Positions 12,096 to 24,000 of a DNA stretch of 64,000 bases are shown here, piece after piece; the stretch's first letter is position 1; the number at the start of each line of letters is the position of its first letter. A model generated the notes under the pieces. The model made no database searches. It worked only from the letters and a program-made list of their open reading frames with translations, and was not told the origin of the DNA. The position numbers and the translations under genes were made by a program. The stretch comes from Tetradesmus obliquus (Eukaryota; Chlorophyta; Chlorophyceae; Sphaeropleales; Scenedesmaceae): NCBI GenBank assembly GCA_030272155.1, contig CP126197.1, positions 1,550,001-1,614,000 on the forward strand, given 5' to 3'.

Positions 12096-14011
12096 CCGTG
12101 GAGAGGCGACATGGAGCGTAGCCTGCTGATCCGCCCTTGGACTGTCCTCCAGTTGATATCATATCATTCAGCGCCGCTTCAAACAGTTTGAATTGAAGTG
12201 CTGACTTGGTGCTGGTGAGCATGTGATGTCCAGCTGGCGCCTATTTCGTGTGCCAGGTGGGCGGGCTTGCTTCCTCCTGCAGTATGCTGCACAGCAGGAA
12301 CAGCAGCAGGGGCGGAGGCGAGTGTGCACAGGAGCAGCAGACAGCGACAGGTGGGTAAGTGGGTGAGGGGCACCACAGATTCACCACAGCAGAGTGCATG
12401 TTTGGCCTGCGGGAGGTTGCAGGATGCCTCACAGCACATAACTTCGTTTATTGTACATGGCTACGCAGCGAGAACTGCAGCTAAACTGCAGTACAGCACC
12501 AGTCACTGAGTGCGACCCGGCCTGCCATCAAGTGCCTAGCACATGACTAACACTGCTCAAGAAATCAGCGCATGTGGCACACATATGCGGCTCAAGGGTC
12601 GCTGCGCAACCCTATCTGCAAGTTCTGGCCCCACACTGTGACAGGTGCTTACCTGTGCTCAGGCTGATGAAAAAGGTGTCCAGAGGGACATCACACAGCG
12701 GTAACCTTGGCCTTGAAGGTGTGCGCCTACCACTGGATTGCGAGGCTAGCTGCAGCGGCAGCAGCGAGGGCAGGCGAGAGCTGCTGCCGCTGCACTGGTG
12801 CTGCTGTTGTTGACGAGAGCACCGCCGCGCAACGGCACCGTGGACCTGCGCGCAGTACCCATGAAAAAAAAGCAAATACGTGTCAATAAAGAACGGCAGC
12901 ACATGGGGACTGCACGGGCGCTGCATGACTTCAAGCGTTTGCAGAAGGCGTTGACGAACAACCCCTTTTCAATTCCAACCAGGCAACTCGACAAGACACT
13001 GACAAACATCGCTTTCAATGTGCAATGTAGTAGTGATCTAGTTCCCTCGCTCCTGTTTCAAGGGACTGCACTGATGTGCTTGAAGGTTCGCACGGTTGGG
13101 CCTCACCTTGATCCTGAACGGTTCGGTGCTGTAGATGGCAGGTTTGGTTGAAACGTCTGCTGCTTATGATGGCGGTGGTTGTCCGGGGCAGTGTGGACAA
13201 GTGCATCGTACCTGTACACTGTTTGTGTCAGCCTGCCAGCGATGATGACACTCGAATTTCCTGACACGCTGCGGGACGAGTATCATGGTTACATGTTTTT
13301 TTGAAATTAAATGTGGGCCTGGTGCGACGAAATGTCCTCCCGTCACGAACGTCACCTCTGCACTGGTTGTTATAGTTGCCGATTGACCCGATTGAGGCGA
13401 AATGACAGAATGCAGGCGGATTTGGCCATCTACACAGGTAGTTTTTGCCTGCAACTGCCTAAATCCCAGCCTTTGCCTTGGAAAGGCAAATCCACTTTAA
13501 TCATCAGCCGAAGGTGGACGAGGTAGTCCATTACCTAGCGTGACCATGCTCGCTGCAAGCATTTCTGAAGTTTTAGCAGCTTTTGCTTTGCAGTCAACAC
13601 ACCAGCTGCAGGACCACTGTTGATTCTTCTTTCTCTGTCCATCGGACATGGCTGTTTCGTACCTTACCTCCCTATTTCAAGTCAGCTGGTGCTACGGAGA
13701 CGGCGACTAGATTTCATAACGCCTCACCCATCACCATTTACCGATAACACGCCTTCGCCACTGTCAGTGGGTCAGACCGCTAGTCGCAATCTCGGTCTTT
13801 CAAAGACAATGTTGGTCTTCACAAGACAAAGTTTGTCTTCACCACTGGTGAATTGAGTTGACCCACCCACCTCGCCCCGCTCTGCTTTAGAAGAGGCTCT
13901 CTTTACCAGGACTTGCACAGTCGGACCGGGGCAGGCCCTGCCCTGAGGGGTACTAGCCGGACACAGTCAGTAACAGAGCCGGGCATGTGGTCCCCGCTGA
14001 CTCCGTACTCG

Positions 14012-14105
14012 GAGTACTACTTACTCCAGCGGCAGCTGATACACTAGCTGGCACTGTGCACAGTGCCAGCTAGTGTATCAGCTGCCGCTGGAGTAAGTAG
14101 TACTC
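14012..14105. repeat. Perfect 94-bp palindrome
   Basis: The two 47-bp arms are exact inverted copies with no spacer, centred between 14058 and 14059 at CTGTGCACAG. Each arm holds CAGCTGATACACTAGCTGG or its complement. Symmetry breaks at 14011/14106. Such a structure could extrude as a cruciform or be the relic of a foldback element. No target-site duplication was identified. Confidence 0.9.
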
Positions 14106-14116
14106 ACTACTTGGAG

Positions 14117-14148
14117 CACACATGTGGCACGTACGTGCCACATGTGTG
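14117..14148. repeat. 32-bp palindrome followed by CACATGTG repeats
   Basis: This is an exact inverted repeat centred on GTAC (14131-14134). It is followed to about 14210 by more copies of 'gccacatgtgtgtgt' and an inverted 'agcagtgct'. Confidence 0.85.
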
Positions 14149-15441
14149 TGTGCCACATGTGTGTGTAGCAGTGCTACATGTGTGTGTGCCACATGTGCAC
14201 ACGGTGCCACCTCAGCACCAGGTCACACCTTGTGCACACTGGCATGCCTCCAACCGCGGCACGAATGGCGAGACCCGTTGGAACAGGATCAGCGCACGCA
14301 AAACTGCTGTCACTTGATGAGTGCTGTTCAACCAGACTCTGCGCATACGCAGTGATAAGGAGTCTTGATCATCATCATGTTACCCATCAAGGAAGTCTTG
14401 ATAAGCAAAGCGTGCGCGCAAAACACGTACTACATGTAGGGCTAGTAGCCCCAAGTCATTCTTGATCTGTACATCCTCCCTTACACTGTGGCACGGGGCT
14501 GCACAGCTGCAGAAAAGACTCTGCCAACCACAACTGCTCTGCCAAGTAGCCAGGCTCTAGGCCACAAATCCCGTCTGCTCAACAGTCGGACTCATAGCAT
14601 TGCATACAATTGCTACTGCATGCAAAGTGAAGTGGGCAACGCACGCATTTCCCCACCTGGCAAAGCAGTCACTGCAAGTGTCACTGATCAGGCGCTGAAA
14701 GCGACAAAAATCACACCCCTGTGCCGCAAGGGGTCCTCATTGGGAGTCGCAAGCCACACTTCAACGTTGTCAGGAACAAAGCTTGACAACATGGTGCAGA
14801 GAGGCAAGGCAACCTTCACGTCACGTGACACACTGGGAAGGCACCGCAAGCGGCAAACCCTGCACTTGCTGTCAGCTGCAAGCTGGCACTGGCATTGACA
14901 ACTCCGCTGGGGCTGGCCAGGCGACGATGTTGCAGAGCTACTCCTGTTTGCGGCCAGCTGCTGCTGCTGCTGCTGCTTTTGCTGTTGCTGCAACCACTGT
15001 AGGTCGCAGCTGGTGCAGTCCCATTGCCTTGAATGCCAGCCGGTCCTGCCGCACATACAAAGCCACAGCAGATTGAAGTCAGGGCATGTACAATGTCGCT
15101 TTGGCGCATACAGAGCAGCAGGATATGGTCAGTTGCACACTGGAAAGGCAGCTACAAGCATGCTTGCTGACACCAGCAGTGCTTGGAAACGCTGTGGCAT
15201 TGCTGTGACAGCAGAGGTTTGTCATTTGTCATTTGTGCTGACGCCTCAGTCAGCTGCTGCAGATCAACCCCGACCCCCACATGTGCTGAGGTACAGCACA
15301 CGCGTGTGCCCAGCTGCCACATGCTGCCACTCCAGCAGTGCAAGCCGCACCTGCACTTCTGCTGCAGTCTGTCTCAAATGGTCCGTCTACCATGTTACGA
15401 TGGACAGTCTAACATGAAAAAGCAACTATGCGCACCATGTG

Positions 15442-18274
15442 CTAGCAACAAATCCAGCTGACCCCTCGGCTGCCGTAGAGCTGCCCATACCACACAACCA
15501 GCCATATAAACAAGGAAACGTATCCGATGCAACGCAAACAGTGCTTCACCTGCAGCCACAGGGGGAAGAAGCGCAGCAGCCACTCCACGCCAGCACACGG
15601 CCCCACCCAGTAGCGGGGCATCTGCGGCTGCAGTGCAGTAGCCACCAGCTGCTCCGCAAAGTGCTGCGCTGGCACTGCTTTTACAAGCAGTTTGGCCATT
15701 GCTGCTTCCAGCACTTCCAGCCAGTTGCCCCACAATGAGCTCCTGCTGTAGCTCTGCGCTGTGTCCTACAAGGAAAGAACCCACACAACAGGATGGTGGT
15801 GGTGGTGGTGGTGGTGGAGTTAGAGGGCGCACTGCATAGCCAGTTGCCCCAACAGGGAGCTTCTGCTGTAGCTCTGCACTGTGTCCTGCATGGCGATGAG
15901 CGACGCTCACATATGTCTCGAGGTAATTCTGTTTAAAAGCGCTGTCACGTTCCAAGCCTTTGAGCAGCAGTGACCCCATGCACCCCGCTGTTGCTGTGTG
16001 ATGTCATGTCATCAAGACAGCTGAGGCGTTCTGCAGTGTGAAGTGCTTGGGTTGTTCCCGAGGCCAGTAGCAGTGTGCAGGTGATGCCGGACGTGGCGGT
16101 GCTCCTGCTGCTGCTGCCGTTGCTGCTGCTGGTGCCCACCTTTGCTGTGAGCCGTGCATTCGACTGTATGAAGCCCGGGGCAACTAGCATCACCTGCAGC
16201 AGCCAGCACCATTAATCGTGCCACTTTGAATGCTGCTGGCGGTGTGCGCATCTTGAAGATGGCTGAGATGGTGATGAAGCACCTACTCCTGTACAACCCT
16301 TGCTCCCAAGGCAGCGGCAGCAGCCGCAGCACAGCAGAAGCTACAGCAAAGCAGCACCACAGCAGCACCACACCATGTCCTCCCCGCACCTGCACCCCCA
16401 GCATGCCCAGCTCTATCCGCAGTGCATCGCTCAGCCGCAGCACCGCGCCCTTAGTGGCGCTGTAGATGCCGATGACACACTCATCATCCTGGACCGGCTA
16501 GTAAAACAACGAATTCATACGGCTCATCGACTCCGAACACCCCAGGTGTATGCATAGCTGCGCACCTGCAAGCAATGCTAGAACAGGAGAGCGCCGCCCA
16601 CACTCTAGTACCACTGACCCTGACCCATTGCAGGCCACGCACCTGTATGCCCAGCATGCCCAGCTCTATGCGCAGTGCATCAATCAGCAGCAGCAGCAGC
16701 AGCAGCAGCCAGAGCTACAGCACAAGACAGCAGGAGCCACAGCAGTCCTGCGTCACAGCAGCGCACGCCACGCACCTGCACCCCCAGCATGCCCAGCTCT
16801 ATTCGCAGCGCATCGCTCAGCTGCAGCACCGCGCCCTTGGTGGCGCTGTAGATGCCCAGCCTAACCCAAGCACAGGCGGTTGCCAAGGCAGCTGCTGCAA
16901 TCCCCCCTACACCCTGAAACAGCACAAACACACCGGCATCCCAAGCATGCCCAGCTCTACCCGCAGCTCCTCGCTCAGCAGGTCAATGAGAACACGCTCA
17001 TCCTGGCGGGTTAGCAAACACCAGTAATGCATGGCAGCACGCACCCGCACACGCAGCATGCCCAGCTCTATGTGCAGCGCATCGCTCAGCCGCAGCACCG
17101 CGGCCTTAGTGGCGCTGTAGATGCTGCCGACACACTCATCATCCTGGACCGGCTAGTAACACGGCAAATTTCATACGGCTCATCGACTCCAAAGACCCCA
17201 GGTGATTGCATAGCTGCGCACCTGCAAGCAATGCTAGAACAGGAGAGCGCCGCCCACACTCTAGTACCACTGACCCTGACCCATTGCAATACACGCACCT
17301 GCACACCCAGCATGCCCAGCTCTATGTGCAGCACATCACTCAGCCGCAGCAGCAGCAGCAGCCGCCACAGCCACAGCACAAGACAGCAGAAGCTGCAGCA
17401 GTCCTGCGTCACAGCAGCGCGCGCCACACACCTGCACACCAAGCATGCCCAGCTCTATGCGCAGGGCATCACTCAGTCACAGCCGCCGCCGCCGCCGCCG
17501 CAGCAGCAGCAGCAGCAGCCACAGCCACAGCACAAGGCAGCAGAAGCCACAGCAGTCCCGGATCACAGCAGTGCACGCCACGCACCTGCACCCCCAGCAT
17601 GCCCAGCTCTATGCGCAATGCATCGCTCAGCAGCAGCAGCAGCAGCAGCAGCCGCCAGAGCCACAGCACAAGACAGCAGAAGCCACAGCAGTCCTGCGCC
17701 ACAGCAGCGCACGCCACGCACCTGCACCCCCAGCATGCCCAGCTCTATTCGCAGTGCATCGCTCAGCCGCATCACCGCGCCCTTGGTGGCGCTGTAGATG
17801 CTGACGACACATTCATCACCCTGGACCGGCTAGTAAAATGACAAATCCGTCCGGCTGCTTGACTTCAAAGATTCCAGTGAATGCATAGCTGCGCACCTAC
17901 AAGCAATGCTGGAACAGAGAGTCGCCTGTTCCAGCATTACTGGTAGTACGTACTAAAGTACTTTAGTACCAATGGCCCTGGCGCATTGCAGGCCACGCAC
18001 CTGCACACCCAACATGCCCAGCTCTATGCGCAGTGCATCGCTCAGCCGCATCACCGCGCCCTTGGTGGCGCTGTAGATGCCGCGCAGCGGCACAGGCGTG
18101 AAGCCTGTGAGGGAGCCGATGTTGATGATGCGGCCGCTGCCTGCAGCCGCCATGTGGGGTGTTACTGCCTACGGCAACAGCAGCAGCAGAGGCACAGGGG
18201 TGAAGCCTGTGAGAGAGCCGATGTTGATGATGCGGCCGCTGCCTGCAGCCGCCATGTGGGGTGTGACTGCCTAC

Positions 18275-18323
<49 letters not shown>

Positions 18324-19232
18324 GCGGCGGCGGCGGCGGCAGTGGGGGAACAGCTGCAGCCAGTAAGCAGGCAGCGCGGTCAGCAGCCAAAACCAGCAGA
18401 TACCAGAAGGAGCTGTGTGCGCCACTGCTGATACTGCGTCATGCAATGACCTGTTACAACTTGCATAGACACATGTTGAAATGTTCAATGCAATCTTCTT
18501 GCAAACACACCTGCACCATGTCGAGCAGCCCAAACACATTGGCATTGAACGCCGCCTTCACTTCATCAAGCGGCACCTGCACCAGCAGCCAAGCCGCACA
18601 AAATTAGTTGAAACTGTAGTAAGTAGGATAACTGCAGCGCTGTGACGCTGCAACTGACATAGCCAACACTTTGCTCAAGTAAAAGTCGGAGGCAGTTCAT
18701 AGCCAATCACCTTGACGCAGTGTAGATGACAGAACAAGCATGCAGCAGCAGCAACACCAGCAACAGCGCTGCATGCAAGCACAGGGACACCATGGCAGTA
18801 GGATCTTGCCGCCGGACAGACATCAGCATGATTGCTGCCCTGCTGCACAGAGGCACTGCTGCATGGCAGCTGCTATTGACAAAGTGATTGCATTTTGAAT
18901 GCAACTGTGCTGTTGACAAAGAGATTGTGTGCTGTGCTGTGCTGACCTCTGCAGTAGGGCCCAGCACGACGACGCCTGCAAGCAGAAGCATGAAGCAGCA
19001 GCAGGCGTCCACATGCGGTGAAGCACGATGAAGAGCCTCCATTGTGGAGTGTCTGCATGCAGACAACCATGCGCTTCTTGTGTGCACACATCGTCTGCTG
19101 CTGCTGGCTGGTGTAGAACCTAACTGGTAGTGCAGCGCTTGGTGCAATGTCTGCCTGTATTCCCACCAGGTCGCAGGAATCCCCTACAACTGCGCCAATT
19201 GCAGAGACATCAGCTGCAGCAAGGCTACTATC

Positions 19233-19267
<35 letters not shown>

Positions 19268-19502
19268 TGAAGCTCACCTGCATTGTTCACCAGCACATCT
19301 ACCCTGCCAGCAGCTGCCATCACATCAGCAACTGCCTTTTGCACAGAAGCTGAGTCAGTCACATCTAGCTGCAGCAGCTGCACCCTGTGCTGCTTCAAGC
19401 TCTGCATGGATTGAAGCCGCCTGGCAGCTGCAAACACTTTGCAGCCCTTGGCCGCAAAGGCCTTGCAGAGCTCGTAGCCGATGCCGCCTTCCGAGCAGCC
19501 TG

Positions 19503-19560
<58 letters not shown>

Positions 19561-19950
19561 TCAGCAGCGTCAGCAGCAGCAAGCAACTAACAGGTGGCAG
19601 GCAGCACACAAGCATGCATCGCTTGGTGCAGGGCCGAGCACACACAGTCAGCACATTGAGTCATGTTATTGCAGGAGGGTAGAGGGAGATTTAAGTTCCA
19701 GGCGGCTACGGCAGGCACAGGCTAGCAATGAGATTAGCTTGCTGTTGGTTATGATAAGACTAACAGTACGACAGAGCACGCTGCGCCATCCAGCATTGCC
19801 AGCAGCAGCAGGTACTACATGAGCTGCCGGTAGCCAACTGTGCACTGGCGCATGGAAGGTTTGGACAGGCGTCTACTCTGGGCTACCACAGTGTTCTGCT
19901 GCAGCCAAGGTGAGGCCCTTACCAGTGATCAGCACAACTTGACCAGCCAT
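15442..19950 (-). CDS. Short-chain dehydrogenase/reductase, 1-acyl-DHAP reductase-like (multi-exon)
   Basis: Read on the minus strand, exons 19950-19923, 19499-19278, 18975-18947, 18576-18511, 18168-18001 and 16193-16140 join in phase. The start is ATG at 19950. They show a classical SDR: glycine-rich TGCSEGGIG (residues 9-17), NNAG (81-84), catalytic Asn in NANVFG (106), Ser134 in INIGS, Tyr147/Lys151 in YSATK, and a PG motif (177-178). A downstream exon around 15978-15911 ('LLLKGLERDSAFKQNYLETY') and the last exon 15765-15442 ('FAEQLVATALQP', then a hydrophobic WLLRFFPLWL) complete the C-terminus. SDRs of this kind reduce ketone groups with NAD(P)H, and the best known relatives act on 1-acyl-dihydroxyacetone phosphate at the ER or lipid droplet. 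The start of the 15.9-kb exon is out of phase by one base in my model, so a micro-exon or frameshift is possible. The true stop may lie after a further intron. Confidence 0.85.
15718..15885 (-). repeat. Duplicated 5' edge of the last SDR exon, 120-bp period
   Basis: The start of the last exon (15765 down to about 15718, preceded by TTGTAG) recurs 120 bp upstream in the gene at 15885-15838, preceded by ATGCAG. A (GGT)n run lies between them at about 15793-15817. Both copies begin GACACAG.GCAGAGC. The upstream copy loses the reading frame further in. Confidence 0.75.
16386..17800 (-). repeat. Array of nine partial copies of the SDR active-site exon
   Basis: The 3' half of the exon at 18168-18001 (coding YSATKGAV.RLSDALRIELG and its donor) recurs nine more times. 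Copies are marked by 'agcatgcccagctcta' at 17732, 17596, 17442, 17309, 17055, 16944, 16786, 16653 and 16400. Most end in the donor context CAG/GTGCGTGG. Four copies (near 17.73, 17.06, 16.79 and 16.40 kb) extend far enough upstream to keep the YSATK active site. The others break into CTG repeats just before LSDALR. Differences between copies are mostly single substitutions, many of them synonymous (CGC/CGA/CGG for Arg). Constitutive acceptor sites in front of the copies are not obvious. Confidence 0.85.
17909..17968. repeat. Two small inverted repeats inside the SDR exon array
   Basis: TGCTGGAACAG (17909-17919) pairs with its complement at 17926-17936. An 18-bp perfect palindrome centred on AAGTACTT follows at 17951-17968. 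They lie between the intact exon and the first extra copy. Confidence 0.75.
18186..18270 (-). repeat. Duplicated 5' half of the SDR active-site exon
   Basis: The segment from the TTGCCGTAG acceptor through 'AVTPHMAAAGSGRIINIGSL' is present twice, 102 bp apart. The copy nearest the gene start runs into CTG repeats and a stop instead of continuing to YSATK. With the 3'-half array this means the intact exon sits between extra 5' halves and extra 3' halves. Confidence 0.85.
19500..19563 (-). repeat. (CTG)n run at the 3' splice site of SDR exon 2
   Basis: On the coding strand about twenty CTG-type triplets run directly into the acceptor CTCAG before exon 2. A second CTG run sits just after the donor of the same exon (about 19234-19265). 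Similar runs abut splice sites elsewhere in the window. Confidence 0.75.
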
Positions 19951-21001
19951 GCTTTGGTAGTACCCGCTGCTGGTGGTACTGCTCCAGTCCTGGGGCTGCT
20001 CCTCCTGCTGCTGCTTCTCTGGCTGCTGCTCCTGCTGCTCCTCCAGCTGTGCTCCTGCTGCTGCTGCTGCTGCCTACTTCACTAACAGCGTGCCAGATGT
20101 TAAGCAGCAGTGTGATCGTCCTGGGATATATCACACTGTCCAAGGTGGAGGATACCTGCGCATGTTTGGTGTCCCCTGCAGCGTGGAGGCTGTGAATGCC
20201 CAAAACAAGTGGGTTTCTACAAATGGTAATGACCAAGACTGCGGACACGAGCTACCTCCCTATGCCAGCAAGCACTGCAGTAGCAATTCTGGTCAGAAGT
20301 GGCTGAGTGCAAAGCCGCAGATTTGCTGAACCTTGTTCATATACGAATGATGATTGGTACTGAAAGCAGCCAACGGCGCTCTCCTGCAAGGCCCCTGCAC
20401 TGACACACCTGCAAAAACCTGCAGGGCACTGCACCTGCGCAAGCACCACGTCGCAGCGCACGGAAGCACGTACGCTGGTCGATCGTTGTCTTACCTCCAG
20501 TCTTCAGCTGCTCGAGTTCTCCTGCCAGTTCTCTGCTACCAGCCGAGCGATTATCCAGCTTCTTCTCGCCTGATCGACAGCAGCAAGCCGAACGCGTCTG
20601 GAAAAGTTTTGGAACTTCGCCGAAACAAAGCAGGTATCACGATCATCGCATTGTCGTGCCAGCACTAGCACCAGTGACGCACTCAGACAGGTGAGGCTCC
20701 TTCGCAGACTATAAAACCGTTGGTTCGACGCCGGAATTTTACCTGTGTATTTTAAATGATTCCGCTGGAGTAATGGGGCAGTTTGTGTCAAACCAGGCTG
20801 AGCGGGGGTCGGGTGACTGGCTTTGAAAGCGGCCTGCAACACGCAACGTGCTTTGAATGATGATTAGGAAGCAGAACTAGGATGTTCTGGTGCGTAGTAT
20901 TGGGGCGTGACGGTCTCGGCTGACCAACACGACACCACCTTGTCCCCACGCTTTGCTTGCAGGACGCCAGCTGATACGTGCTGACTTTTGCAGAGATCAC
21001 G
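19951..21001. promoter_or_regulatory. Divergent promoter region between SDR and the secreted VP-rich gene
   Basis: The SDR start (minus strand, 19950) and the secreted-protein start (plus strand, 21002) diverge across 1.05 kb. A TATA-like 'ctataaaacc' at 20710-20719 lies about 290 bp before the plus-strand ATG and suits that gene if its 5' UTR is about 260 nt. An open frame at 19973-20329 (+) with a Cys-rich tail has no recognised homology and is not called. No other motif could be assigned. Confidence 0.4.
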
Positions 21002-24000
21002 ATGGCAGTGAAGACAGCACTGATCCTTCTGGGTTTGGCCCTGACAGCCAGCGCAGGTGAGCTCGAGACAGGCAGCAGCAGCAGCAGTGCCAGGCTGTGT
21101 CACCAGCAGCAGCAGGCGTGGGACTGCAGGGTCCTGAGGCAGGCACAACCTGCATTGCATTCAACCGGAGCTTTGTAATCAGAGGAAAGGATTTCATCGT
21201 GCTGTGCAGTACCGCTAGCTGCGGTGCAGCCTGCAACGACCAGCAGCAGCGGCACCCAGCAGCAGTGACGCACAACAGCACTGCAGCAGCAGCAGCTGCA
21301 GCAGCAGTAGCAGCGGGACAACAGTGGCAGCAGCAGCTGATATCACCTAAGTATGCACCACAGCTTCTCACCCGCAAATTTGCTGCACTAACACGCTAAC
21401 CTCTGCAGCTGTGCCGTATTACCTCACTGACAAAAGCACCTGTCGTCTGCTGCTTGCTTCATTATCGCATCGCATGTGCTGCACCCGCACCACGACGCAT
21501 CTGCTGTGCACCATGCACACATGGCACACAACGCATGCACCCTGTGCATCGCATCTCCATGCGACATGTCCATGGCACCGCATGGCATCAACTGGCACAT
21601 CATGACACGGCACGAACTGGCATGACATGGCACGTCTACACACCATGTGCACCCCACTCCATGGCACGTCATCTATTTGGGACCCATCGGCATCATCATC
21701 GTCATCCATCAATGCCACCCATCATCATTCGTCATTGGTCATCATCACATGATCTTCTCGGCGACTCACCATGCGGACTGCCAACCACAGCAAACCACAC
21801 ACTCTGTGGCGGATCATCACCAGTCAGCGCAGCGGGCCAGCACGAGCAGGCAGCCCGCAAGCTGCTCGGCGGCAAAGGTAAAGACTTTGCACTGCCAAAC
21901 TTCAACAAGCAATACGCAACCACCACAGTGCTTGCCGCACGCCCCACAGTAGTAGTCGCACCGCAGCCGATGCCCACAGTTGTAGCAGGAGCACCTGCAG
22001 TACAGCAGCAAGGTCAGCCGGAGAAGCAGATGCCGCATCCCAAGGAGGTGTTTGACAGGATTCGAAGGGAGGCTCAGGAGGGGCTTTCGAACCTGGTTCA
22101 AAACGCCGCAGGGTTTGACGTGAAGATCATCAAGACGAAGACCAAGGAAGTGCCAGTGCCGGTGCCTGTGCCCGTGCCCGTGCCTGTGCCCGTGAGTGTG
22201 AAAAGTTTCCAAAATTGAAAGGTTTTGAGCCTAATTAAGGGTGTGAGTCTAAGAGTGCTAGTTACATTGGGTGTGAGCCTAATGTTGTGTTGTGTCGACC
22301 AGTGGGTAATGGCATTGGTTTTGTGGTGCCATTGCCTGTGCCCGTGCCCGTGCCTGTGCCCGTGAGTGTGAAAAGTTTCCAGAATTGGAAGGTTTTGAGC
22401 CGAGTTCTGTGTCGTGTCGACCAGTGGGTGATGGCATTGGTTTTTTGGTGCCCATGCCCGTGCCCGTTTGTAATTGCAACTTAATCAAGGACAGCTGTGC
22501 GTGTGTGTCGGTCAGTGCGTTGTGGCATTGGGTGTGCCGGCTTTGCTGCTTTGGCTGCCTCTAGCAGAGAGGCACTGGCAGGCGATGGGGTATCTATCAC
22601 ACGTGGCGCTTATCTGCGATTCTTGCTGGCCTGGCTGTTTTTGGTCGCTGGCTGCTGCATGGCTCTCAGTTGCAGAAGGGCGCTGTTGTATTTGGCGTAG
22701 CAGCACTGCTGCTTCAACATGTGCAACAGCACCGTTGTGCATGTTGAGAGCTGTGCAGTGTAGCAGCCAGGTCCTATAAACTTGTCTGCAGCTCCTGTCA
22801 ATCACCCATTATCATGTCATCCAGGGATGTAGCAATGTATGCTAGTCGCAGCTGGCCGAGGCGTGGCCGCTGTGCTGTGCAATGACGTTATTGTCCTGGA
22901 TAGCAGGCAGGGTGTGACTTTGGCCCAATTCTAAAACTTTGAGGTCAGCTGATTCACCGCGGCTCGTGTCTGAGTCATGATGCTTGTGGTTACCGCTGTC
23001 TTCTGCTGCTGCCTTGATGTCACCTGCTTGCAGAACCCCGTGCCAACCCCCGTGCCAACCCCCGTCCCAATGCCTACCCCAGTGCCTACCCCAGTGGTAA
23101 GAGGTCAAGCTAAAATCGGCTGCAGCATTTGGAACCCTGCATGCATCTTCGTGTAATACATGTGACGCAGTGGCGGGGTGTGTTCTGCAATGCCTGATGC
23201 ATGTTGTGCCGCCTTGTGCAACCACCCAGCATCTAGAAGGATCACAGCGCTGATGTGCAGGCATTGCTTGTACACTGCTGAGAAGGTGCCAGGACCCACA
23301 CACAATCACCCTCTCTGATTGTGTTTGCTGCTGGTTTTGCTGCTGCTGCTGCAGATGCCACCCCCGGCAAACCTGGTGCCAACTCAGTCCACCATCATCG
23401 CCAGCGCTGCCCAGGTGATCCTTGCATGCCCTTGCAGCAGCTCGGTTGTTATCCTTAGATCCCCAAGCAGCTGCAGCCGCTTCGCTTGGAAACATGCATG
23501 GCACCTACGTGCTTGTTAGGCACAGCAGCTGCAGGTAGCCAAAAGGAGTCACAAGTTGCAGCTGCTTGCGGCTCACCCAAGCTGCTGTCTGTGTGTCTGC
23601 ATGGTAAACCAGTGTGAGGAAATGCTGCGCATGCCGCTCCTTTCCCAGCTGCTGCTGGTTCTGACGCATCCCTCGTGTGCCGCTGCAACTGCAACTGCAC
23701 TGCTTGACATCATCCACCTCCGCAGCCCCAGCAGATGACTGTGGTGGCAGCAGTGCCCCAGCAGCAGATGGTTGTGCAGCAGGTGCGCAGCAGCAGCAGC
23801 GGTGGCAGCAGCAGTGACAGCAGCAGCAGGACACGGCAGCGACGGAGCACCTGTAGCAGCAGGTGTGCAAATGCGTGTATGCAGAGCCGACACAGCTGCA
23901 GCTGTATCTCGGCTGAGGTGCCGCAGTGATGCTTGTCGGGGCGTCTGCAGATTCTGACACCCTAAACTTGTCCTTTTGAACCAACTACATCACGCGCGCT

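Larger units (their letters stand above)
4101..12500. other. C/A-rich repeat-bearing region without a supported gene
   Basis: By eye the + strand is strongly C/A-rich for about 8 kb. Long open frames occur (the longest about 292 codons at 8606-9484), but their translations are Gln/His/Thr/Cys-rich, lack known motifs and are what stop-poor CA-rich sequence gives by chance. Several local tandem repeats and one dispersed repeat pair are listed separately. It may be old mobile-element sequence or gene-poor spacer. No terminal repeats, reverse transcriptase or transposase motifs were recognised. Confidence 0.45.
12501..15441. other. Intergenic stretch with palindromes, no supported gene
   Basis: Frames such as 12798-13151 (+) and 13164-13454 (-) have ordinary-looking composition, but no family was recognised and no consistent exon chain could be built. 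The region holds the 94-bp and 32-bp palindromes near 14.0-14.15 kb, and several small inverted pairs near 13.8 kb ('ggtcttcacaagac', 'gtttgtcttc'). The stretch 13.0-14.0 kb is less C/A-skewed than its left neighbour. The 3' UTR of the SDR gene, which is transcribed towards it, should lie at its right end. Confidence 0.4.

Noticed and set aside
17027..17797. 256-codon open frame on the + strand over the SDR array
   Set aside because: It is the opposite strand of the repeated SDR exon. The 'HAQLYAQ' repeats are the antisense reading of ELGML.
19973..20329. Cys-rich open frame on the + strand upstream of the secreted-protein gene
   Set aside because: It starts in a CTG run opposite the SDR promoter, has no signal peptide in context and no recognised family. 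Kept only as a remark in the promoter entry.
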